From assembly GCF_052857255.1 (NCBI RefSeq), contig NW_027526501.1:806001-870000 (forward strand): DNA of 64,000 bases, written 5' to 3'. Source of the DNA: Amblyomma americanum. Lineage: Eukaryota; Arthropoda; Arachnida; Ixodida; Ixodidae. The notes under the pieces were generated by a model that was not told where the DNA came from, searched no databases, and saw only the letters and a list, made by a program, of their open reading frames with translations. The translations under genes were made by a program, and so were the position numbers. Below, piece after piece: positions 40,262 through 52,104 of the stretch. The first letter of the stretch is position 1. Every line of letters starts with the position of its first letter.

Positions 40262-43200
40262 CTCATAACTGCGCGAAAAGCATGTATTCGTGCTTAATAC
40301 AACGAAACAAGCTGTTTTAGACCAAAACGAGCTAAATTTTTACACACATCGGTTTTAAAAGTGTCCATGTGACACGCGTCAAAACTTTTTCTCATAACAG
40401 CGCGAAAAGCATGTTTTCCTGCTTAATAGAACGAAACAAGCTGTTTTAGACCGAAACGAGCGAAATCTGAACTCATCGGTTTTACAAGTGTCTATGTGAT
40501 ACCCGTCAAAACTTTTTCTCATAACTGCGCGAAAAGCATTTATTCGTGCTTAATAGAACGAAACAAGCTGTTTAGGACCGAAACGAGCTAAATCTGAACA
40601 CACCGGTTTTACAAGTGTCCGTCTGATACGCGTCAAAACTTTTTCTCTCATAACTGCGCGAAAAGCATCTATTCTTGCTTAAAACAACGAAACAAGCTGC
40701 TTTAGACCGAAGCGAGTGAAATCTGAACACATCGGTTTTACAAGTGTCCATGTGATACGCGTCAAAACTTTTTGTCTCATAACTGCGCGAAAAGCATGTA
40801 TTCATGCTTAATACAACGAAACAAGCTGTTTTAGACCAAAACAATCTAAATCTGAACATCGGTTTACAAGTGTCAGTGTGATACGCGTCAAAACCTTTTC
40901 TCATAACTGCGCGAAAAGCATGTATTTGTGCTTAATACAACGAAACAAGCTGTTGTATACCGATACGAGCTAAATATGAACACATCGGTTTTACAAGTGT
41001 CCCTGTGATACGCGTCAAAACTTTTTCTCTCATAACTGCGCGGAAAGAATGTATTCATGATTAAAACAAAGAAAAAAGCTGTTTTAGACCAAAACGAGCT
41101 AAATGTGAACATCGGTTTACAAGTGTCAGTGTGATACGCGTCAAAACGTTTTCTCATAACTGCGCGAAAAGCATGTATTTGTGCTTAATACAACGAAACA
41201 AGCTGTTGTATACCGAAACGAGCTAAATATGAACACATCGGTTTTACAAGCGTCCGTGTGATACGCGTCAATATTTTTTCTCTCATAACTGCGCGAAAAG
41301 CATGTATTCGTGCCAAAAACGACGAAACAAGTTGTTTTAGACCGAAACGAGTTAAATCTGAACACATCGGTTTTACAAGTGTCCATGTGATACGCGTCAA
41401 AACGTTTTGTCTCATAACTGCGCGAAAAGCATGTATTCATGCTTAATACAACGAAACAAGCTGTTTTAGACCGAAACCAGCTAAATCTGAACACATCGGT
41501 TTTACAAGTGTTCATGTGATACGCGTCAAAACTTTTTGTCTTATAACGGCGCGAAAAGCATGTATTCGTGTTTAATACAACGAAACAAGCTGTTTTACAC
41601 CAAAACGAGCTAGATATGAACACATCGGTTTTACAAGTGACCGTGTGATAGGTGTCAAAACTTTTTCTCTCATAACTGCGCGAAAAGCATGTATTCTTGC
41701 TTAATACAACGAAACAAGCTGTTTTAGACCAAAAGGATCTAGATATGAACACATCGGTTTTACAAGTGTCCCTGTGATACGCGTCAAAACTTTTTCTCTC
41801 ATAACTGCGCGGAAAGGATGTATTCGTGATTAAAACAAAGAAAAAAGCTGTTTTAGACCAAAACGAGCTAAATCTGAACATCGGTTAACAAGTGTCAGTG
41901 TTATACGCGTCAAAACGTTTTCTCATAACTGCGCGAAAAGCATGTATTTGTGCTTAATACAACGAAACAAGCTGTTGTATACCGAAACGAGCTAAATATG
42001 AACACATCGGTTTTACAAGCGTCCGTGTGATACGCGTCAATACTTTTTCTCTCATAACTGCACGAAAAGCATGTATTCGTGCTTAATACATCGAAACAAG
42101 CTGTTTTAGACCGAAACCAGCTAAATCTGAACACATCGGTTTTACAAGTGTCCAGTGATACGCGTCAAAACTTTTTCTCATAACTGCGCGAAAAGCATGT
42201 ATTCGTGCTTAATACAACGAAACAAGCTGTTTTAGACCGAAAAGAGCTAAATCTGAAAACATCGGTTTTACAAGTGTCCATGTGATACGCGTCAAAACTT
42301 TTTCTCATAACTGCGCGAAAAGCATTTATTCGTGCTTAATACAACGAAACAAGCTGTTTTACACCAAAACGAGCTCGATATGAACACATCGGTTTTACAA
42401 GTCACCGTGTGATACGCGTCAAAACTTTTTCTCTTAAAACTGCGCGCAAAGCATGTATCGTGCTAAATGCAACAAAACAAGCTGTTTTAACCAAAACGAG
42501 CTAAATCTGAACACATCGGTTTTACAAGTGTCCATGTGACACGCGTCAAAACTTTTTCTCATAACAGCGCGAAAAGCATGTTTTCCTGCTTAATAGAACG
42601 AAACAAGCTGTTTTAGACCGAAACGAGCGAAATCTGAACTCATCGGTTTTACAAGTGTCTATGTGATACCCGTCAAAACTTTTTCTCATAACTGCGCAAA
42701 AAGCATGTATTCGTGCTTAATACAACAAAACAAGCTGTTTTAGACCGAAACCAGCTAGATCTGAACGCATCGGTTTTGTAAGTGTCCATGTGATACGCGT
42801 CAAAACTTTTTCTCTCATAACTGCGCGAAAACCATGTATTCGTGCTTAAAACAACGAAACAAGCTGTTTTAGACCGAAGCGAGTTAAATCTGAACACATC
42901 GGTTTTACAAGTGTCCATGTGATACGCGTCAAAACTTTTTGTCTCATAACTGCGCGAAAAGCATGTATTCGTGCTTAATACAACGAAACAAGCTGTTTTA
43001 GACCGAAACCAGCTATATCTGAACACATCGGTTTTGCAAGTGTCCATGTGATACGCGTCAAAACTTTTTTTCATAACTGCGCGAAAAGCATGTATTCGTG
43101 CTTAATAGAACGAAACAAGCTGTTTTAGACCAAAACGAGCTAGATCTGAACACATCGGTTTTACAAGTGTCCGTGTGATACGCGTCAAAACTTTTTTTGA

Positions 43201-45233
43201 TAACTGCGCGGAAAGCATGTATTCGTGCTTAATAGAACGAAACAAGCTGTTTTAGACCAAAACGAGCTAGATCTGAACACATCGGTTTTACAAGTGACCG
43301 TGCGATACCCGTCAAAACTTTTTCTTTCATAACTGCGAAAAGCATGTATTCGTGCTTAATACACCGAAACAAGCTGTTTTACACCGAAAAGAGCTAAATC
43401 TGAACACATCGGTTATACGCGTCCCTGTGATACGCGTCAAAACTTTTTCTCTTAAAACTGCGCGCAAAGCATGTATTGTGCTTAATACAACAAAACAAGC
43501 TGTTTTAGACTAAAACGAGATAAATCTGAACACATCGGTTTTACAAGTGTCCATGTGATACGCGTCAAAACTTTTTCTCATAACTGCGCGAAAAGCATGT
43601 ATTCGTGCTTAATACAACGAAACAAGCTTTTTTAGACCGAAACCAGCTAGATCTGAACACATCGGTTTTGTAAGTGTCCATGTGATACGCGTAAAAACTT
43701 TTTCTCTCATAACTGCGCGAAAAGCATGTATTCGTGCTTAAAACAACGAAACAAGCTGTTTTAGACGGAAACGAGCTAAATCTGAACTCATCGGTTTTAC
43801 AAGTGTCCATGTGATACGCGTCAAAACTTTTTTTCATAACTGCGCGAAAAGCATGTATTCGTGCTTAATACAATGAAACAAGCTGTTTTAGACCGAAACG
43901 AGCTAAATCTCAACGCATCGGTTATGCAAGTGTCCATGTGATACGCGTCAAAACTTTCTCTCTCATAACTTCGCGAAAAGCATGTATTCGTGCTAAAACA
44001 ACGAAACAAGCTGTTTTAGACGAAACGAGTTAAATCTGAACACGTCGGTTTTACAAGTGTTCATGTGATACGCGTCAAAACTTTTTGTCTTATAACAGCG
44101 CGAAAAGCATGTATTCGTGTTTAATACAACGAAACAAGCTGTTTTACACCAAAACGATCTAGATATGAACACATCGGTTTTACAAGTGACCGTGTGATAG
44201 GCGTCAAAACTTTTTCTCTCATAACTGCGCGAAAAGCATGTATTCTTGCTTAATACAACGAAACAAGCTGTTTTAGACCAAAAGAATCTAGATATGAACA
44301 CATCGGTTTTACAAGTGTCCCTGTGATACGCGTCAAAACTTTTTCTCTTATAACTGCGCGAAAAGCATGTATTCGTGCTTAAAACAACGACACAATCTGT
44401 TTTAGACCGATATAAGCTAAATCTGAACATCGGTTTACAAGTGTCAGTGTCATACGCGTCAAAACGTTTTCTCATAACTGCGCGAAAAGCATTTATTCGT
44501 GCTTAATAGAACGAAACAAGCTGTTTAGGACCGAAACGAGCTAAATCTGAACACACCGGTTTTACAAGTGTCCGTCTGATACGCGTCAAAACTTTTTCTC
44601 TCATAACTGCGCGAAAAGCATCTATTCTTGCTTAAAACAACGAAACAAGCTGCTTTAGACCGAAGCGAGTGAAATCTGAACACATCGGTTTTACAAGTGT
44701 CCATGTGATACGCGTCAAAACTTTTTGTCTCATAACTGCGCGAAAAGCATGTATTCATGCTTAATACAACGAAACAAGCTGTTTTAGACCAAAACGATCT
44801 AAATCTGAACATCGGTTTATAAGTGTCAGTGTGATACGCGTCAAAACGTTTTCTCATAACTGCGCGAAAAGCATTTATTCGTGCTTAATACAACGAAACA
44901 AGCTGTTGTATACCGAAACGAGCTAAATATGAACACATCGGTTTTACAAGCCTCCGTGTGATACGCGTCAATACTTTTTCTCTCATAACTGCACGAAAAG
45001 CATGTATTCGTGCTTAATACATCGAAGCAAGCTGTTTTAGACCGAAACCAGCTAAATCTGAACACATCGGTTTTACAAGTGTCCAGTGATACGCGTCAAA
45101 ACTTTTTCTCATAACTGCGCGAAAAGCATGTATTCGTGCCTAATACAACGAAACAAGCTGTTTTAGACCGAAAAGAGCTAAATCTGAAAACATCGGTTTT
45201 ACAAGTGTCCATGTGATACGCGTCAAAACTTTT
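40262..45233 (+). repeat. 6.12-kb duplication, copy 2
   Basis: Copy of 34140-39109. Its first part also matches 31.3-33 kb at offset 8930, so this 22-monomer order is present three times in the window (31.3, 34.1 and 40.3 kb). All three carry the same 506-bp deletion junction (near 31434, 34240 and 40364). Confidence 0.9.
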
Positions 45234-45789
45234 TCTCATAACTGCGCGAAAAGCATTTATTCGTGCTTAATACAACGAAACAAGCTGTTTTACACCAAAA
45301 CGAGCTCGATATGAACACATCGGTTTTACAAGTGACCGTGTGATACGCGTCAAAACTTTTTCTCTCATAACTGCGCGAAAAGCATGTATTCGTGCTTAAT
45401 ACAACGAAACAAGCCGTTTTAGACCAAACGGATCTAGATATGAAGACATCGGTTTTACAAGTGTCCCTGTGATACGCGTCAAAACTTTTTCTCTCATAAC
45501 TGTGCGGAAAGCATGTATTCGTGCTTAATAGAACGAAACAAGCTGTTTTAGACCGAAACGAGCTAAATCTGAACACATCGGTTTTACAAGTGTCCGTGTG
45601 ATACGCGTCAATATTTTTTCTCTCATAACTGCGCGAAAAGCATGTATTCGTGCCAAAAACGACGAAACAAGTTGTTTTAGACCGAAACGAGTTAAATCTG
45701 AACACATCGGTTTTACAAGTGTCCATGTGATACGCGTCAAAACTTTTTGTCTCATAACTGCGCGAAAAGCATGTATTCATGCTTAATAC
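41512..45789 (+). repeat. Block Z, copy 3 (longest match, to 24807-29083)
   Basis: Matches 24807-29083 at offset ~16705-16706 over its right part. It retains the two monomers missing from the 35-39 kb copy. It ends at ~45789 (CATGCTTAATACAACG here against CATGCTTAATACATCG at 29081). Confidence 0.87.
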
Positions 45790-45831
45790 AACGAAACAAG
45801 CTGTTTTAGACCGAAACCAGCTAAATCTGAA

Positions 45832-47669
45832 CACATCGGTTTTACAAGTGTCCATGTGATACGCGTCAAAACTTTTTCTCATAACTGCGCGAAAAGCATT
45901 TATTCGTGCTTAATACAACGAAACAAGCTGTTTTACACCAAAACGAGCTCGATATGAACACATCGGTTTTACAAGTGACCGTGTGATACGCGTCAAAACT
46001 TTTTCTCTCATAACTGCGCGAAAAGCATGTATTCGTGCTTAATACAACGAAACAAGCTGTTTTAGACCGAAACGAGCTAAATCTCAACACATCGGTTATG
46101 CAAGTGTCCATGTGATACGCGTCAAAACTTTCTCTCTCATAACTTCGCGAAAAGCATGTATTCGTGCTAAAACAACGAAACAAGCTGTTTTAGACGAAAC
46201 GAGTTAAATCTGAACACGTCGGTTTTACAAGTGTTCATGTGATACGCGTCAAAACTTTTTGTCTTATAACAGCGCGAAAAGCATGTATTCGTGTTTAATA
46301 CAACGAAACAAGCTGTTTTACACCAAAACGAGCTAGATATGAACACATCGGTTTTACAAGTGACCGTGTGATAGGCGTCAAAACTTTTTCTCTCATAACT
46401 GCGCGAAAAGCATGTATTCTTGCTTAATACAACGAAACAAGCTGTTTTAGACCAAAAGGATCTAGATATGAACACATCGGTTTTACAAGTGTCCCTGTGA
46501 TACGCGTCAAAACTTTTTCTCTCATAACTGCGCGGAAAGGATGTATTCGTGATTAAAACAAAGAAAAAAGCTGTTTTAGACCAAAACGAGCTAAATCTGA
46601 ACATCGGTTAACAAGTGTCAGTGTGATACGCGTCAAAACGTTTTCTCATAACTGCGCGAAAAGCATGTATTTGTGCTTAATACAACGAAACAAGCTGTTG
46701 TATACCGAAACGAGCTAAATATGAACACATCGGTTTTACAAGCGTCCGTGTGATACGCGTCAATACTTTTTCTCTCATAACTGCACGAAAAGCATGTATT
46801 CGTGCTTAATACATCGAAACAAGCTGTTTTAGACCGAAACCAGCTAAATCTGAACACATCGGTTTTACAAGTGTCCAGTGAAACGCGTCAAAACTTTTTC
46901 TCATAACTGCGCGAAAAGCATGTATTCGTGCTTAATACAACGAAACAAGCTGTTTTAGACCGAAAAGAGCTAAATCTGAAAACATCGGTTTTACAAGTGT
47001 CCATGTGATACGCGTCAAAACTTTTTCTAATAACTGCGCGAAAAGCATTTATTCGTGCTTAATACAACGAAACAAGCTGTTTTACACCAAAACGAGCTCG
47101 ATATGAACACATCGGTTTTACAAGTGACCGTGTGATACGCGTCAAAACTTTTTCTCTCATAACTGCGCGAAAAGCATGTATTCGTGCTTAATACAACGAA
47201 ACAAGCTGTTTTAGACCAAACGGATCTAGATATGAAGACATCGGTTTTACAAGTGTCCCTGTGATACGCGTCAAAACGTTTTCTCTTATAACTGCGCGAA
47301 AAGCATGTATTCGTGCTTAAAACAACGACACAAGCTGTTCCAGACCGAAACAAGCTAAATCTGAACATCGGTTTACAAGTGTCAGTGTGATACGCCTCAA
47401 AACGTTTTCTCATAACTGTGCGGAAAGCATGTATTCGTGCTTAATAGAACGAAACAAGCTGTTTTAGACCGAAACGAGCTAAATCTGAACACATCGGTTT
47501 TACAAGTGTCCGTGTGATACGCGTCAATATTTTTTCTCTCATAACTGCGCGAAAAGCATGTATTCGTGCCAAAAACGACGAAACAAGTTGTTTTAGACCG
47601 AAACGAGTTAAATCTGAACACATCGGTTTTACAAGTGTCCATGTGATACGCGTCAAAACTTTTTGTCTT
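45832..47669 (+). repeat. 1.8-kb patch shared with 18298-20132
   Basis: Sites 45866/18332, 46167/18633, 46633/19098 and 47397/19860 differ by 27534-27537, the small drift coming from 1-2-bp indels (for example AAAGTGTCCC near 19714). This is the longest-range match inside the central domain and marks its 3' edge: after ~47669 the array switches to P-like monomers. Confidence 0.84.
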
Positions 47670-50600
47670 ATAACAGCGCGAAAAGAATGTATTCGTGCTT
47701 AATACAACGAAACAAGCTGTCATAGACCAAAACGAGCTAGATCTGAACACATCAATTTTAAGTGTTCGTGTGATACGCGTCAAACCTTTTCCTCTCATAA
47801 CTGCGCGAAAAGCATGTATTCGTGCTTATTACAACGAAACAAGCTGTTTTAGACCGAAACGAGCTAAATCTGAACAATCGGTTTTACAAGTGTTCCTGTG
47901 ATACGCGTCAAAACTTTTTCTCTCATAACTGCGCGGAAAGGACGTATTCGTGATTAAAACAAAGAATCAAGCTGGTTTAGACCGAAACGAGCTAAATCTG
48001 AACATCGGTTTACAAGTGTCAGTGTGATACGCGTCAAAACGTTTTCTCATAACTGCGCGAAAAGCATGTATTTGTGCTTAATACAACGAAACAAGCTGTT
48101 TTAGACCGAAACGAGCTAAATGTGAACACATCGGTTTTACAAGCGTCCGTGTGATACGCGTCAATGTTTTTCTCTCATAACTGCACGAAAAGTATGTATT
48201 CGTGCTTATTACAACGAAACAAGCTGTTTTACACCAAAACGAGCTAGATATGAACACATCGGTTTTACAAGTGACCGTGTGATACTCGTCAAAACTTTTC
48301 GTCTCATAACTGCGCGAAACATGTATTCGTGCTTAATACAACGAGACAAGCTGTTTTAGATCGAAACGAGCTTGATCTAACAGATCGGTTTTGCAAGTGT
48401 TCATGTGATACGCGTCAAAACTTTTTTTCATAACTGCGCGAAAAGCATGTATTTGTGCTTAATACAACGAAACAAGCTGTTTTAGACCAAAACGAGCTAG
48501 ATCTGAACGCATCGGTTTTACAAGTGTCCGTGTGATACGCGTCAAAACTTTTTTTCATAACTGCGCGGAAACCATGTATTCGTGCTTATTACAACAAAAC
48601 AAGCTGTTTTAAACCAAAACGAGCTAGATCTGAACACATCGGTTTTACAAGTGTCCCTGTGATACGCGTAAAAACTTTTTCTCTCATAACTGCGCGGAAA
48701 GGATGTATTCGTGATTAAAACAAAGAAAAAAGCTGTTTTAGACCAAAACGAGCTAAATCTGAACATCGGTTTATAAGTGTCAGTGTGATACGCGTCAAAA
48801 CGTTTTCTCATAACTGCGCGAAAAGCATGTATTTTTGCTTAATACAACGAAACAAGCTGTTGTATACCGAAACGAGCTAAATATGAACACATCGGTTTTA
48901 CAAGCGTCCGTGTGATACGCGTCAATAATTTTTCTCTCATAACTGCACGAAAAGCATGTATTCGTGCTTAATACATCGAAACAAGCTGTTTTAGACCGAA
49001 ACCAGCTAAATCTGAACACATCGGTTTTACAAGTGTAGAGTGATACACGTTAAAACTTTTTCTCATAACTGCGCGAAAAGCATGTATTCGTGCTTAATAC
49101 AACGAAACAAGCTGTTTTAGACCGAAAAGAGCTAAATCTGAAAACATCGGTTTTACAAGTGTCCATGTGATACGCGTCAAAACGTTTTCTCATAACTGCG
49201 CGAAAAGCATTTATTCGTGCTTAATACAACGAAACAAGCTGTTTTACACCAAAACGAGCTCGATATGAACACATCGGTTTTACAAGTGACCGTGTGATAC
49301 GCGTCAAAACTTTTTCTCTCATAACTGCGCGAAAAGCATGTATTCGTGCCTAAAACAACGACACAAGCTGTTTCAGACCGAAACAAGCTAAATCTGAACA
49401 TCGGTTTACAAGTGTCAGTGTGATACGCGTCAAAACGTTTTCTCATAACTGCGCGGAAAGCATGTATTCGTGCTTAATAGAACGAAACAAGCTGTTTTAA
49501 ACCGAAACGAGCTAAATCTGAACACATCGGTTTTACAAGTGTCAGTGTGATACGCGTCAATATTTTTTGTCTCATACCTGCGCGAAAAGCATGTATTCGT
49601 GCCTAAAACAACGAAACAAGCTGTTTTAGACCGAAACGAGTTAAATCTGAACACATCGGTTTTGCAAGTGTTCATGTGATACGCGTCAAAACTTTTTTTC
49701 ATAACTGCGCGAAAAGCATGTATTTGTGCTTAATACAACGAAACAAGCTGTTTTAGACCAAAACGAGCTAGATCTGAACACATCGGTTTTACAAGTGTCC
49801 GTCTGATACGCGTCAAAACTTTTTCTCTCATAACTGCGCGAAAAGCATGTATTCTTGCTTAAAACAACGAAACAAGCTGCTTTAGACCGAAGCAAGAGAA
49901 ATCTGAACACATCGGTTTTACAAGTGTCCATGTGATACGCGTCAAAACTTTTTGTCTCATAACTGCGCGAAAAGCATGTATTCATGCTTAATACAACGAA
50001 ACAAGCTGTTTTAGACCAAAACGATCTAAATCTGAACATCGGTTTACAAGTGTCAGTGTGATACGCGTCAAAACGTTTTCTCATAACTGCGCGAAAAGCA
50101 TGTATTTGTGCTTAATACAACGAAACAAGCTGTTTTAGACCGAAACCAGATAAATCTGAACACATCGGTTTTACAAGTGTCCAGTGATACACGTCAAAAC
50201 TTTTTCTTATAACTGCGCGAAAAGCATGTATTCGCGCTTAATACAACGAAACAAGCTGTTTTAGACCAAAACGAGCTAGATCTGAACACATCGGTTTTAC
50301 AAGTGACCGTGCGATACCCGTCAAAACTTTTTTTTTCATAACTGCGAAAAGCATGTAATCGTGCCTAATACAACGAAACAAGCTGTTTTACACCGAAAAG
50401 AGCTAAATCTGAACACATCGGTTATACATGTCCCTGTGATACGCGTCAAAACTTTTTCTCTTAAAACTGCGCGCAAAGCATGTATCGTGCTTAATACAAC
50501 AAAACAAGCTGTTTTAGACCAAAACGAGCTAAATCTGAATACATCGGTTTTACAAGTGTCCATGTGATACGCGTCAAAACGTTTTTCATAACAGCGCGAA

Positions 50601-51199
50601 AAGCATGTATTCGTGCCTAATTGAACGAAACAAGCTGTTTTAGACCGAAACGAGCTAAATCTGAACTCATCGGTTTTACAAGTGTCCATGTGATACGCGT
50701 CAAAACTTTTTCTCATAACTGCGCGAAAAGCATGTATTCGTGCTTAATACAACGAAACAAGCTGTTTTAGACCGAAACCAGCTAGATCTGAACGCATCGG
50801 TTTTGTAAGTGTCCATGTGATACGCGTCAAAACTTTTTCTCTCATAACTGCGCGAAAACCATGTATTCGTGCTTAAAACAACGAAACAAGCTGTTTTAGA
50901 CCGAAACGAGCTAAATCTGAACTCATCGGTTTTACAAGTGTCCATGTGATACGCGTCAAAACTTTTTCTCATAACTGCGCAAAAAGCATGTATTCGTGCT
51001 TAATACAACGAAACAAGCTGTTTTAGACCGAAACCAGCTAGATCTGAACACATCGGTTTTGTAAGTGTCCATGTGATACGCGTCAAAACTTTTTCTTTCT
51101 TAACTGCGCGAAAAGCATGTATTCGTGCTTAAAACAACGAAACAAGCTGTTTTAGACCGAAACGAGCTAAATCTCAACACATCGGTTATGCAAGTGTCC
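47670..51199 (+). repeat. Diverged mosaic between the central and R domains
   Basis: Monomers around 47690-48400 resemble 3.98-4.74 and 7.79-8.56 kb (CCTTTTCCTCTC, GTGTTCGTGTG) but carry many private changes: CTGTCATAGACC near 47720, ATCAATTTTAAG near 47752, a 3-bp loss near 48316 (GCGCGAAACATG) and AACAGATCGG with a missing A near 48380. Later parts resemble P/Q and T monomers in a new order. It looks older or less homogenised than the domains either side. No gene is present. Confidence 0.8.
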
Positions 51200-52104
51200 A
51201 TGTGATACGCGTCAAAACTTTCTCTCTCATAACTTCGCGAAAAGCATGTATTCGTGCTAAAACAACGAAACAAGCTGCTTTAGACCGAAACGAGCTAAAT
51301 ATGAACACATCGGTTTTACAAGTGTCCCTGTGATACACGTCAAAACGTTTTCTTTTATAACTGCGCGAAACGCATGTATTCGTGCTTAATACAAAGAAAC
51401 AAGCTGTTTTAGACCGAAACCAGCTATATCTGAACACATCGGTTTTGCAAGTGTCCATGTGATACGCGTCAAAACTTTTTTTCATAACTGCGCGAAAAGC
51501 ATGTATTTGTGCTTAATACAACGAAACAAGCTGTTTTAGACCAAAACGAGCTAGATCTGAACACATCGGTTTTACAAGTGTCCGTGTGATACGCGTCAAA
51601 ACTTTTTTCAGAACTGCGCGGAAAGCATGTATTCGTGCTTAATAGAACGAAACAAGCTGTTTTAGACCAAAACGAGCTAGATCTGAACACATCGGTTTTG
51701 CAAGTGACCGTGCGAAACCCGTCAAAACTTTTTCTTTCATAACTGCGAAAAGCATGTATTCGTGCTTAATACACCGAAACAAGCTGTTTTACGCCGAAAA
51801 GAGCTAAATCTGAACACATCGGTTATACGCGTCCCTGTAATACGCGTCAAAACTTTTTCTCTTAAAACTGCTCGCAAAGCATGTATTGTGCTTAATACAA
51901 CAAAACAAGCTGTTTTAGACCAAAACGAGCTAAATCTGAACACATCGGTTTTACAAGTGTCCATGTGATACGCGTCAAAACTTTTTCTCTTAACAGCGCG
52001 AAAAGCATGTATTCGTGCTTAATAGAGCGAAACAAGCTGTTTTAGACCGAAACGAGCTAAATCTGAACTCATCGGTTTTACAAGTGTCCATGTAATACGC
52101 GTCA
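51200..52104 (+). repeat. R-family monomers, partial extra copy of the 1800-bp unit
   Basis: Sites near 51762 and 53562 differ by 1800. The marker pair GCGCGAAACGCATG plus TACAAAGAAAC occurs here near 51365 and again near 53164, 55731 and 57531, so four copies of this unit exist in the domain. ATTGTGCTTAATACAAC, one base short, is a second shared marker. Confidence 0.84.

Noticed and set aside
45223..45882. 219-residue and 203-residue minus-strand open frames (45223-45882, 28517-29128)
   Set aside because: Same cause: runs of 129-bp monomers keep a frame open. They break wherever the monomer class changes.
47397..47901. Edge of the satellite array near 47.7 kb, because of diverged monomers
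   Set aside because: The monomers are diverged but continuous, and regular satellite resumes on both sides, so it is an internal boundary, not an array end.
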